DNA from: Bradyrhizobium erythrophlei | GTDB lineage: Bacteria > Pseudomonadota > Alphaproteobacteria > Rhizobiales > Xanthobacteraceae | DNA length: 64,000 nucleotides | Direction of reading: 5' to 3' | NCBI RefSeq assembly: GCF_900142985.1 | Contig: NZ_LT670849.1 | Coordinates: forward strand, 1,612,001 to 1,676,000 | In this document: in pieces, positions 43,540-51,488 of the stretch | How the letters are laid out: every line of letters starts with the position of its first letter | Position numbering within the stretch: position 1 is the stretch's first letter | Made by a program: the position numbers and the translations under genes | The notes under the pieces: model-generated | The model's input: the letters and a program-made list of their open reading frames with translations, nothing else | Told to the model about the DNA's origin: nothing | Databases searched by the model: none

Positions 43540-43701
43540 ATGGAAGTGGTATACAAGGGTATGCTGATGTCTGGTCCCGGACTGCAAGAGACAGGTGTTG
43601 GACGAGCGGTTATTTCCGAGGTAATTGATCGCGAAGGCCGCCCGCGCCCGACGCTGCGGCGTGGCCTGTCGGACGTTTCCGATCGATCAATTTTGAAGTA
43701 G
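43540..43701 (+). CDS. Possible small ORF (53 aa)
   Basis: MEVVYKGMLMSGPGLQETGV... ending DVSDRSILK, 30 bp upstream of the GST gene. An AGGGAGGG stretch directly touches the ATG, so spacing is poor. No family, and coding status is uncertain. Listed because the frame is complete and sits alone in a 286-bp gap. Confidence 0.25.
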   Translation: MEVVYKGMLMSGPGLQETGVGRAVISEVIDREGRPRPTLRRGLSDVSDRSILK

Positions 43702-43731
43702 CCTGCAGCGATCCTTGCCTGGCAGGCCACC

Positions 43732-44424
43732 ATGATCACGCTCTATTCTTATCCGCCACTGTTCGGCGTCGCCGACAATAATGGCTACGGTCTGAAGGTA
43801 TTCGCCTTCCTGAAGCTCGCCGGCGTACCGTTCCGGCACGAACACATCTTCGATGCGTCGAAGGCGCCACGCGGACAACTGCCCTATATCGTCGACGGCC
43901 ACGACAGCGTCGGCGACAGCGAAACCATTCTTGCTTATGTCACTCAAAAATATGGCGTCACGCTGGACGCGGCGCTGACGCCGGCGCAGCGCACGACCAA
44001 TCTTCTCATCACACGCACGCTCGATGATCTCTACTGGGTGATGTCCTATTCGCGCTGGAAGGACGAGCGCTATTGGCCCCTGTTCCGCGATGCGCTCAAG
44101 CGCGAGCACCCGAGCCTTACCGATGACGGGCTGATCAAGGCCAAGGAGTTCAACGCCCAGCGCTACTATTACCAGGGTATCGGCCGCTTCGAGCCTGATG
44201 CCGCGATGGCCCGCGGGCTCGCCGATCTCGCCGCGCTGGCGAACCTGATCCTGCGGCAAGGCTATGTGCATGGCGACCGACCGACGGCGATCGACGCCGG
44301 CATCTACGGTTTCATCGCCAACATCTATTTCTACGACATCGACACGCCGTTAAAGGAGTTTGTGGTCGCGCATGACGGTCTGGTACGACATTGCCGTGCC
44401 ATCCACGCCGCGGTCAGTACGTGA
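43732..44424 (+). CDS. Glutathione S-transferase family protein
   Basis: A 230-aa GST-like protein: thioredoxin-fold N-terminus (ITLYSYPPLFGVADNNGYGLKVFAFLKLAGVPFRHEHI) with the cis-Pro and gamma-Glu-binding segments RGQLPYIVDGHDSVGDSETILAYV, then an all-helical C-terminus (TLDDLYWVMSYSRWKDERYWPLFR). The layout resembles the Tom37/metaxin/FAXC-type GST group. Activity on glutathione is not certain because no clear Ser/Cys/Tyr catalytic residue stands out. Confidence 0.82.
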   Translation: MITLYSYPPLFGVADNNGYGLKVFAFLKLAGVPFRHEHIFDASKAPRGQLPYIVDGHDSVGDSETILAYVTQKYGVTLDAALTPAQRTTNLLITRTLDDLYWVMSYSRWKDERYWPLFRDALKREHPSLTDDGLIKAKEFNAQRYYYQGIGRFEPDAAMARGLADLAALANLILRQGYVHGDRPTAIDAGIYGFIANIYFYDIDTPLKEFVVAHDGLVRHCRAIHAAVST

Positions 44425-44479
44425 GCGCCCGGCTCCGCCGAGGGATTAAATGCTTTACGGAATCGAAAGGGAGGCCAGC

Positions 44480-44848
44480 GTGATCAAGTCGAGAAATGCC
44501 GACGTCGAGGCCGTGGCGGTAAGCGCCGTCGAGGGCAAGCCGATGTATGGCGGCAACATGCTCGTTAAGCCGCTCATCAAGGGTGACGAGATGACATTCC
44601 TCGAGATCCATTATGCGGCCGGAGTCGGCGCCCCGCTTCACACCCACACGCATGAATCGATTGCCTATGTTGTGAAGGGAAAAGTGAAATCGACGGTCGG
44701 CTCGGAGGAATTCATCATGGGGCCAGGCGATGTTTGCCGGCACCCGAAAGGAGTCCTCCACGGATTGGAGGCCCTCGAAGACTCGGTTGTGGTTGAGGTC
44801 AAGTCGCCGGCGCCTGATATCGGCGCCTTCTTCGCGATACGAAAATGA
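44480..44848 (+). CDS. Cupin-domain protein
   Basis: A 122-aa single-cupin protein. Metal-binding motif 1 is GVGAPLHTHTHESIAYVVKGK (H-x-H plus E), motif 2 GPGDVCRHPKGVLHGLEAL (final His). Such proteins are small metal-dependent enzymes or sugar/ligand binders. GTG 44480 is chosen because GGGAGG ends 6 nt before it; the in-frame ATG at 44450 has no site. Transcribed with the preceding GST gene, 55 bp away. Confidence 0.82.
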   Translation: MIKSRNADVEAVAVSAVEGKPMYGGNMLVKPLIKGDEMTFLEIHYAAGVGAPLHTHTHESIAYVVKGKVKSTVGSEEFIMGPGDVCRHPKGVLHGLEALEDSVVVEVKSPAPDIGAFFAIRK

Positions 44849-44884
44849 GGACCGGCTGCGTCGCCAACCCGCACGGCTGGTGGA

Positions 44885-45451
44885 TTATTCTGTCAGCTCA
44901 ACGATCATCTCGACTTCCACCGCGTTGTTGAACGGAAGCCCCGCCATGCCGACGGCAGATCGCGCGTGCTTGCCGTTCGTCTCGCCAAAAACCTCCACCA
45001 TCAGGTCGGAAAACCCGTTTACGACTTTCGGCTGGTCACCGAAGCCTTCGGCCGAGTTGACCATGCCAAGGACTTTGACCACGCGCTTCACGCGATCCAG
45101 GCTACCAGCCGCTGTCCGCACCTTGGCCAACATGATCAGCCCGACCTGGCGCGCCGTGTCATAGCCTTCTTGTATGCTGAGGTCCTTGCCAACCTTGCCT
45201 TTGTATTTCCAATCGGCGGGCGGAGTGTTTCCCGCGAGAAAAAGCAAATTACCGACACGCACAGCGTCGACGTAGTTGGCCACCGGGGGCGGAACGGCCG
45301 GCAAGGTAATGTTCAACTCCTTGAGCCGTGCCTCGGCAGAAGGTGAGTTCTGCGCCAGAGCGCCCGCCGAAGAAGCAATCCATATTGCCAATCCAAGCCC
45401 GCATAGGCCGATCCGTGAGACAAGTTTCGCTAGACGGAGTCCTTTTTTCAT
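44885..45451 (-). CDS. Exported RidA/YjgF family protein
   Basis: A 188-aa protein with a signal peptide (LVSRIGLCGLGLAIWIASSAGALA) before a RidA domain: VANYVDAVRVGNLLFLAGNTPP, SIQEGYDTARQVGLIMLAKVRTAAGSLDRVKRVVKVLGMVNSAEGF, and MAGLPFNNAVEVEMIVELTE. Cytoplasmic RidA hydrolyses reactive imines/enamines, usually needing an Arg in the C-terminal CRV.A...LP-type motif. Here it reads ARSAVGMAGLP, without that Arg. ATG 45451 has GGAG 7 nt upstream. Confidence 0.85.
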   Translation of the reverse strand: MKKGLRLAKLVSRIGLCGLGLAIWIASSAGALAQNSPSAEARLKELNITLPAVPPPVANYVDAVRVGNLLFLAGNTPPADWKYKGKVGKDLSIQEGYDTARQVGLIMLAKVRTAAGSLDRVKRVVKVLGMVNSAEGFGDQPKVVNGFSDLMVEVFGETNGKHARSAVGMAGLPFNNAVEVEMIVELTE

Positions 45452-45692
45452 TTGCCGTCTCCATGAAGATAACTCTCTGCTATCGATAGCCCGCCGACCG
45501 CAAATCGCTGTCCGTCTGTTTCGCACTTCGGCTCGCTTGTCGGCAGCTCGACCGACAAACTCTATGTCATTCTCGGCTACAGATGAAGAAGCCGGGAGTG
45601 ACTACTATTGGCCATTGCAGACGCTGCACGATCTCCAGATTGAGACCGCATTCGGCCGCAGAGCGGACATCGGTGATCCGACCATCCTTTCG

Positions 45693-45717
45693 GTGATTTG
45701 CCCGTCGGGCAAATCAC
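45693..45717. repeat. Perfect hairpin
   Basis: GTGATTTGCCC-GTC-GGGCAAATCAC: an 11-bp perfect stem with a 3-nt loop and no T tract. Confidence 0.65.
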
Positions 45718-45797
45718 GCGCGGTCCTTCTGAACCATCCTGTCCAGCCCTTTTGCGAAAAATATTTCGCTTCGCCGTTTGGTAGAAGCAGCCTTAGT

Positions 45798-46150
45798 GAT
45801 TCCAGTCGTCCCGCACCCTCACGAGGGGCGTTTCGCGATCGTCACGAACGTTGGGCGCGGGATGCGGTGGACGTGGTGTCGTCAACTGACGAGTGACGAT
45901 GCCGCGGACGGCGAAGTCGTGTGGTCCTGACGCCCCGATGCTGGCGTCAAGCTTGCGAGGTGATGATCTTGCAGGCGACGGAGACAACAAAGCGCGGTCT
46001 CCGGGGAGAGCACGAAGGAACCCGTTAAAACATTCGCGTGCGGGAATGCCGGGTGATCCCGGCGCGACCGTGGTGACTAACTCGTGTGTTTTATTTCTTT
46101 ACACACGAGGCTGCGGGTGCGTTTGGGTGCCCGGCATTCCCCACGCCCTC
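45798..46150 (+). repeat. Interspersed intergenic repeat (fuller copy)
   Basis: The part at 45905-46035 recurs, degenerate, at 35509-35620. It ends in a hairpin CTCGTGTG ... CACACGAG (46081-46109). From memory such sequence recurs in many Bradyrhizobium intergenic regions; within this window only the two copies prove repetition. Confidence 0.6.
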
Positions 46151-46235
46151 CTTGGGCGAGCGAGACACAATGCAAGACCCGGCTCGCATTTGCGGGGCGG
46201 GAAGCGTGGAGGTGTGCCTGGCGATAACCCTTCGT

Positions 46236-46357
46236 GTCGTCCCGGCCTTGAGCCGGGACCCATAACCACTGGGCTGCATTGTTTTGCGACAGCCGTTGAC
46301 CAGCATCTTCAAAACTACTGCCTCGGCGTATGGGTCCCGGCTCAAGGCCGGGACGAC
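46236..46357. repeat. REP-type inverted repeat with perfect 29-bp arms
   Basis: Arms begin GTCGTCCCGGCCTTGAGCC and end GGGACCCATA at 46236-46264; the exact reverse complement is at 46329-46357, 64 bp away. Each arm also contains its own small palindrome (CCCGGCCTTGAGCCGGG). Confidence 0.75.
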
Positions 46358-46498
46358 GTCGATAGTGACGGCCAGGGGACCCGCGGCGCTACGTTGCTAC
46401 CTAAGTGCGACAAGAACCGGCTGGACATGGCCTGCCCTTCGGCTAGTCTTTCATCCAACCGGTTAAAATAAGGCCGGACACCAAGCAGGGAGAGAGAT

Positions 46499-47875
46499 GT
46501 GAGAGTTCGGGGACGAATTGCGCTTTTTGCTGTCGCTGCGGCAGCGTTTTTGGCGGCACAGCAGGCGCACGCGCAGAACAGCATTACGGTCTGGTGGAGC
46601 AAGGGCTTCTACAAGTCCGAAGACGACGCGCTGATCGCCGCGATCAAGAAGTTCGAAGCCAAGACCGGCATCAAGGTCGAGCTGTCGCAATATGCGATCC
46701 AGGACATGATTCCGAAGACCGTGGCGGCGCTGGATTCCGGCACCGTTCCGGACGTTGCCTTCTCCGATTCCTACGACGTGCAGGCACAGGGCAAATGGGC
46801 GTTTGAAGGCCGGCTCGAGGATCTCTCCGATATCCTGCTGCCGATGAAGGACGCCTTCGCGCCGAACACGCTGGAAACCGCTTTTCTCTACAACGACCAG
46901 ACCAAGAAGCGCGCTTATTACGGCTTCCCGCTGAAGCAGCAGAGCATGCATGTGCAGATCTGGAAGGATCTCCTGGAAAAGGCCGGCTTCAAGCAGAGCG
47001 ACATCCCGACCAAGTGGGAGGATTACTGGTCGTTCTGGTGCGACAAGGTGCAGCCAGCGATCCGCAAAGCGACCAGCCAGCGCATCTTTGGCATCGGCCA
47101 GCCGATGGGCGTTGAATCCACCGACTCGCTGCAATCGTTTTACACTTTCATCGACGCCTATAACGTCCACCTCGTCGACAGTGACGGCAAGCTCCTGGTC
47201 GACGATCCCAAGGTTCGCGACGGCCTGATCCACGCGCTGAAGGATTATACCGACACCTACATCAAGGGCTGCACGCCACCCTCCTCCACCACCTGGAAAG
47301 ACCCGGACAACAACGTCGCCTTCCACAACAAGACGATCGTGATGACGCATAACTTCACGATCTCGATCGCGGCCAAGTGGTTCGAGGATTCCACCAATCC
47401 GGCGCTGACGCCGGAACAGCAGGCGGCCGGCAAGAAAGCCTATGAAGAAGACATCATCACGGCCTCCTTCCCCAACAAGCCGGATGGCTCGCCGATCAAG
47501 TATCGCTCCGACGTCAAGACCGGGCTGATCTTCGCCGCCGCCAAACGCAAGGCCGAGGGCAAGCAGTTCATCAGTTTCCTGCTGCAGGAAGAAAACGTGC
47601 GGCCCTATATCGAGGGCGCGCTCGGCCGCTGGTTCCCGGTGACGACAGCAAGCCAGGCGAGCCCGTTCTGGCAGGCCGATCGCCATCGCAAGGCGGTCTG
47701 GACCCAGTTCACGGGCGGCACGCAGCCGTTCGACTTCACCAAGAACTGGAAGTTCACGATCCTCAACAACGAGAATGTGTGGGCGAAGGCGATGAACCGC
47801 GTCGTCAGCGAGAAGGTGCCGGTGGAGAAAGCCGTCGACGAACTGATCGCGCGTATCAAGGAGGTCGCGGGGTAG
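46499..47875 (+). CDS. ABC transporter substrate-binding protein (carbohydrate-type, family 1)
   Basis: A 458-aa periplasmic binding protein. Signal peptide: IALFAVAAAAFLAAQQAHA, cleaved before QNSITVWW. The mature part has the type 2 fold of UgpB/MalE-like proteins (WWSKGFYKSEDDALIAAIKKFEAKTGIKVEL; TVAALDSGTVPDVAFSDSY; YYGFPLKQQSMHVQIWKDLLEKAG). Two Cys (in FWCDKV and KGCTPP) may form a disulfide. The start is GTG 46499 after AGGGAGAG. It is followed by two permease genes but no ATPase gene. Confidence 0.88.
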   Translation: MRVRGRIALFAVAAAAFLAAQQAHAQNSITVWWSKGFYKSEDDALIAAIKKFEAKTGIKVELSQYAIQDMIPKTVAALDSGTVPDVAFSDSYDVQAQGKWAFEGRLEDLSDILLPMKDAFAPNTLETAFLYNDQTKKRAYYGFPLKQQSMHVQIWKDLLEKAGFKQSDIPTKWEDYWSFWCDKVQPAIRKATSQRIFGIGQPMGVESTDSLQSFYTFIDAYNVHLVDSDGKLLVDDPKVRDGLIHALKDYTDTYIKGCTPPSSTTWKDPDNNVAFHNKTIVMTHNFTISIAAKWFEDSTNPALTPEQQAAGKKAYEEDIITASFPNKPDGSPIKYRSDVKTGLIFAAAKRKAEGKQFISFLLQEENVRPYIEGALGRWFPVTTASQASPFWQADRHRKAVWTQFTGGTQPFDFTKNWKFTILNNENVWAKAMNRVVSEKVPVEKAVDELIARIKEVAG

Positions 47876-47971
47876 GCTTGCGATGTAGGGCGTCGGTGTC
47901 CCGGACGCGGTGCGGCGCGTAGCGCTGCTCCGCAGAGCCGGGACCCAAAGCGGCGCACCCTACCGAATGGA

Positions 47972-48016
47972 CCCCGGATCAGCAGCGCATCGTTTCACGC
48001 TGCGCAGCATCCGGGG
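47972..48016. repeat. Intercistronic hairpin between binding-protein and permease genes
   Basis: CCCCGGAT...GCAGCG / CGCTGC...ATCCGGGG folds into a long imperfect hairpin ending 20 bp before the permease start. Hairpins here often stabilise the upstream binding-protein mRNA relative to the permeases. Confidence 0.6.
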
Positions 48017-48036
48017 AACGCGGAGAGAACGAAGTA

Positions 48037-48909
48037 ATGGCGATCACGCTTTCAGCATCCGACCCCCTCTCCGGTACGCCGGCCGCGCCGCGGCTGTCGA
48101 CGCCGCAGGTCTGGGGCATTTTGCTGATCGCCCCCTACGTGCTCGTATTTCTCGCCTTCGTGGTCTATCCCGTCGGTTATGGTTTCTGGCTGGCGCGGGC
48201 GCCGTCGAATTACGTCGCGCTCGCCAACGACCCGATCTTCGCGCGCGCCGCCGTCAACACGCTGATTTTTCTGGTCATCGGCATCAACCTGAAAATGCTG
48301 ATCGCGCTGTTTCTGTCCGGCTTCTTCGTGCAGCAGCGCGCCTGGATCCGCTGGCTGTCGGTGATCTTCATCCTGCCCTGGGCGGTGCCGTCGATCCCGA
48401 CCATTCTTTCCGTGCGCTTCATGCTCAATCCGGAATGGGGCGTGGTGAACCAGCTCATCTTCAAGTTCACCGGCGATGACGGGCCGAACTGGCTAAACGA
48501 TCCCGCCGTCGCGCTCGCGATGGCGATCGGCGTGCACATCTGGAAATCGCTGCCGTTCTGGACGCTGATCCTGATGACGGGGCGGCTTGCGATCTCGCAG
48601 GACCTGTTCGAGGCGGCAGACGTCGACGGCGCCAACTGGTGGCAGAAATTCCGTTTCATCACCTGGCCGTCGATGCAGCCGCTGTACCTGACCTGCACCC
48701 TGCTCTCGATGATCTGGACACTCGGCGACTTCAACAGCGTGTATCTGCTGACCGGCGGCGGGCCGGCCGACCTGACCCACGTGCTCTCGACGCTCGGCAT
48801 TCGCTATCTGCGGCTCGATCAGCTCAATCTTGCGATGGCCTCGATCGTGTGCGCAATGCCGCTGGTGCTGCCGCTGGTCTATTTCATGATGAAACGGTTG
48901 TCGCGATGA
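48037..48909 (+). CDS. ABC sugar transporter permease (MalF/UgpA type)
   Basis: A 290-aa inner-membrane permease with about six helices. The EAA loop that contacts the ATPase is visible as DLFEAADVDGANWWQKFRFITWPSMQPL. The first helix is VWGILLIAPYVLVFLAFVVYPVGYGFWLA. The gene overlaps the next permease by ATGA (48906-48909). Confidence 0.9.
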   Translation: MAITLSASDPLSGTPAAPRLSTPQVWGILLIAPYVLVFLAFVVYPVGYGFWLARAPSNYVALANDPIFARAAVNTLIFLVIGINLKMLIALFLSGFFVQQRAWIRWLSVIFILPWAVPSIPTILSVRFMLNPEWGVVNQLIFKFTGDDGPNWLNDPAVALAMAIGVHIWKSLPFWTLILMTGRLAISQDLFEAADVDGANWWQKFRFITWPSMQPLYLTCTLLSMIWTLGDFNSVYLLTGGGPADLTHVLSTLGIRYLRLDQLNLAMASIVCAMPLVLPLVYFMMKRLSR

Positions 48910-49757
48910 AGTGGCCTACCTTGCGCGAAACGACGACCGAAGCGCGGCTGATCCTGATCGGCATTCCCGTCCTGATCTGGACGATGATTCCGATCTACCA
49001 CATGTTCCTGTTCGCGATCTCGCCGAAGGAAGATGCTTTCTCCGGTAAATTGTGGCCGGAGCATCCGACCCTGCACAATTTCGAGATCGTGTTTTATCAG
49101 CAGCATTACTTCCTGCGGGATTTCTGGGTGCAGTTCGGCAATTCGGCGCTGATTGCAGCGTCCGCCGGCGCGTTGACGCTGGTGATTGCCACCGCGGCCG
49201 CGTTCTCGATCTCGCGGCTGCGCGTGCCCGGCGGGCGCATCGTGCTCAATCTCGCGCTGTTCACCTATTTCATCCCGGCAGCGTTCCTCGCCGTGCCGAT
49301 GTACCGCACCATGGGCAATTACGGCCTGCTCAACAGCCACTGGTCGCTGATCCTGGCGATGGTGACGATCGCCTGCCCCTACGCCATCTGGGTGCTGAAA
49401 CAGGCGTCAGACAAGCTGCCGGTCGAACTCGATGAGGCGGCCGTCATGGACGGCGCGACGCCGTTGCAGATTTTCCGCCTGGTGTACCTGCCGCTGATGA
49501 TGCCGTCGCTGGTTGCGATCGGCACTTATGCCGTGCTGCTCGCCTGGAACGAATATCTCTACGCTTTCCTGCTGCTCTCGAACGACCGCGATATCACGCT
49601 GCCGGTCGCGCTCGGCAACTTCCTCTCCGCCGACGATTCGCCGTGGGAACTCCTGATGACCACCGGCTTCATCTACGCGTTGCCGCCGGCTGCGATCTAC
49701 TACGCCTTCCGCCGCTACATGGTCGGCGGGCTGACGGCGGGCGCGGTGAAGTCCTGA
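48906..49757 (+). CDS. ABC sugar transporter permease (MalG/UgpE type)
   Basis: A 283-aa partner permease. EAA loop: LPVELDEAAVMDGATPLQIFRLVYLPLMMPSLVAIG. The N-terminal helix LILIGIPVLIWTMIPIYHMFLFAISPKEDAF is typical. ATG 48906 overlaps the stop of the upstream permease; the open frame further upstream is a shadow of that gene. It converges with potI, with only 4 bp between the two stop codons. Confidence 0.9.
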   Translation: MKWPTLRETTTEARLILIGIPVLIWTMIPIYHMFLFAISPKEDAFSGKLWPEHPTLHNFEIVFYQQHYFLRDFWVQFGNSALIAASAGALTLVIATAAAFSISRLRVPGGRIVLNLALFTYFIPAAFLAVPMYRTMGNYGLLNSHWSLILAMVTIACPYAIWVLKQASDKLPVELDEAAVMDGATPLQIFRLVYLPLMMPSLVAIGTYAVLLAWNEYLYAFLLLSNDRDITLPVALGNFLSADDSPWELLMTTGFIYALPPAAIYYAFRRYMVGGLTAGAVKS

Positions 49758-49761
49758 GACT

Positions 49762-50580
49762 TTAGAGCGGTGCGGCGCTTTTTCCCGGCGCCTCGGAAAG
49801 TTTCGAGGCAAGCGAGGCAACGACGATCACGAGTGCGATCAGCGCCACCACCAGCGTGCAGATCGCGTTGATTTCGGGTTTCACCCCGAGGCGCACCTCC
49901 GAATAAATCCGGATCGGCAGCGTCGCCGAACCGGGGCCAGTGGTGAAGCTTGCGATCACGAGGTCGTCGAGCGAAAGCGTAAAGGCCAGCATCCAGCCCG
50001 CGGCGAGCGACGGCAGGATCAGCGGCAAGGTGACGGAGAGGAATGCATGCGCCGGCGCACAGCCGAGGTCCATCGCGGCTTCCTCGAGGGTCGGATCGAT
50101 CGCCCCCAACCGCGCCTGCACCACCACCGCGACGAAGCACATCGTCAGCGTGGTATGGGCGATGACGACGGTCCAGAAGCCGCGCTCGGCATTGACCGCA
50201 ACGAACAGCAACAGCAGCGAGAGCCCCGTGATCACCTCCGGCATCACCAGCGGCGCATAGAGCACGCCGGAGAACAGTGCCCGCCCGCGGAAGTTCGCGC
50301 CGCGCGACAATGCGATCGCCGCAAGCGTGCCAAGGAGTGTTGCGAGCGTCGCCGACGTCACCGCCACGCGCAGGCTCATCCACGCCGCATCGATCATGGC
50401 AGTGTCGTTAAAGAACTCGCTGTACCAGCGCAGCGACCAGCCGCCCCACACCGTCACCAGCCGCGAGGCATTGAAGGAATAGACGATCAGGATCGCGATC
50501 GGCAGGTAAAGAAAGGCAAGCCCGGCTGCGAGCGCGGCGATGTTGAAGCGCGTCAGCCTGTTCGCGCGGCTCGCCATCAC
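49762..50580 (-). CDS. potI: ABC polyamine-type transporter permease (PotI-like)
   Basis: A 272-aa inner-membrane permease. EAA loop: LEEAAMDLGCAPAHAFLSVTLPLILPSLAAGWMLAF; next to it SLDDLVIASFTTGPGSATLPIRIYSEVRLGVKPEINA, a hallmark of PotI/PotC subunits. It overlaps potH by ATGA at 50577-50580. Last gene of a potGHI-like operon lacking a binding protein. Confidence 0.88.
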   Translation of the reverse strand: MMASRANRLTRFNIAALAAGLAFLYLPIAILIVYSFNASRLVTVWGGWSLRWYSEFFNDTAMIDAAWMSLRVAVTSATLATLLGTLAAIALSRGANFRGRALFSGVLYAPLVMPEVITGLSLLLLFVAVNAERGFWTVVIAHTTLTMCFVAVVVQARLGAIDPTLEEAAMDLGCAPAHAFLSVTLPLILPSLAAGWMLAFTLSLDDLVIASFTTGPGSATLPIRIYSEVRLGVKPEINAICTLVVALIALVIVVASLASKLSEAPGKSAAPL

Positions 50581-51488
50581 GTCCGCTCCAGTTGCTGGCG
50601 TTGCAGGCGGTCATACAGCACGAGCGGCGCCACCAGCAGCAACAGGAGAACGACCGCGGTGGCGGAGGCAACCGGCCAATCCTTGTTGGTGAAGAATTCC
50701 AGCCACAGCGTCTGGCCGATCATCAGCGCATCCGATCCCGCCAGCAGATCGGGAATCACGAATTCGCCGACGATCGGGATGAAGCAGAGCAGCGCGCCCG
50801 CGCCGATGCCGGGTAATGACAGCGGAAACGTCACGCGCCAGAACGCCTGACGCGGCGACGCGCCGAGATCGCCGGCCGCCTCCAATAGCGCCGGATCCAG
50901 TTTGGAGAGCGTGGCGTATAGCGGCAGGATCATGAACGGCAGATAGGAATAGACGATGCCGAGATACATCGCGCCGTCGGTCGAGAGCCACACCACCGGC
51001 TTAGATACGATGTGCAGTGCAAGCAGAACCTGATTCAGCAGGCCGTCATGCTGCAGGATGTTGATCCAGGCATAGATGCGGATGAGAAACGAGGTCCAGA
51101 ACGGCACGATCACCAGCATCATGGCGACGGCTTGCGCGGCTACCGGCAGTCGCGCCATGCCGTAAGCAATGGGATAGCCGATCAAAAGCAGGATACCGGT
51201 TGAAATCGCAGCGACCGTGAGACTGCGCAGGTACGACAGCACATAGAGGTTGTCGGAAACCAATAGCCTGAAATTGTCGAGCGAGAGCGCGGCAAACGCC
51301 GTGCTGACCGCCTGCCATCCCTCACTGAGGTCGAACACCGGCGTATAGGGCGGTTGCGCGATCGCGGTCTGCGACAGGCTGATCTTCAGGACAAACAGGA
51401 ACGGCACCAGAAAGAACAGCGCCATCCACAGATACGGCGCGATGGCCGCAAGCCGCGCCGGACGGGTAAAGATTTCGCGCCCGCTCAT
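50577..51488 (-). CDS. potH: ABC polyamine-type transporter permease (PotH-like)
   Basis: A 303-aa permease: PYLWMALFFLVPFLFVLKISLS, EAA loop LLEAAGDLGASPRQAFWRVTFPLSLPGIGAGALLCFIPIVGEFVIPDLLAGSD, and TLWLEFFTNKDWPVASA, all typical of PotH/PotB. ATG 51488 overlaps the potG stop (ATGA at 51485-51488). Putrescine or a related polyamine is the likely substrate class by family, not by direct evidence. Confidence 0.88.
   Translation of the reverse strand: MSGREIFTRPARLAAIAPYLWMALFFLVPFLFVLKISLSQTAIAQPPYTPVFDLSEGWQAVSTAFAALSLDNFRLLVSDNLYVLSYLRSLTVAAISTGILLLIGYPIAYGMARLPVAAQAVAMMLVIVPFWTSFLIRIYAWINILQHDGLLNQVLLALHIVSKPVVWLSTDGAMYLGIVYSYLPFMILPLYATLSKLDPALLEAAGDLGASPRQAFWRVTFPLSLPGIGAGALLCFIPIVGEFVIPDLLAGSDALMIGQTLWLEFFTNKDWPVASATAVVLLLLLVAPLVLYDRLQRQQLERT

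Larger units (their letters stand above)
45452..46498. other. Repeat-filled intergenic region (1047 bp)
   Basis: No convincing gene. It holds a perfect hairpin (45693-45717), a long interspersed repeat (45798-46150) and a REP-type inverted repeat with 29-bp arms (46236-46357). An open frame runs through the first part but has no family resemblance and crosses the hairpin. The sugar-importer promoter should lie in the last 140 bp. Confidence 0.6.

Noticed and set aside
45276..45896. 207-codon + strand frame over the RidA promoter side and repeats
   Set aside because: Begins antisense to the RidA gene, passes through a perfect hairpin and ends in repeat sequence; no ribosome site or homology.
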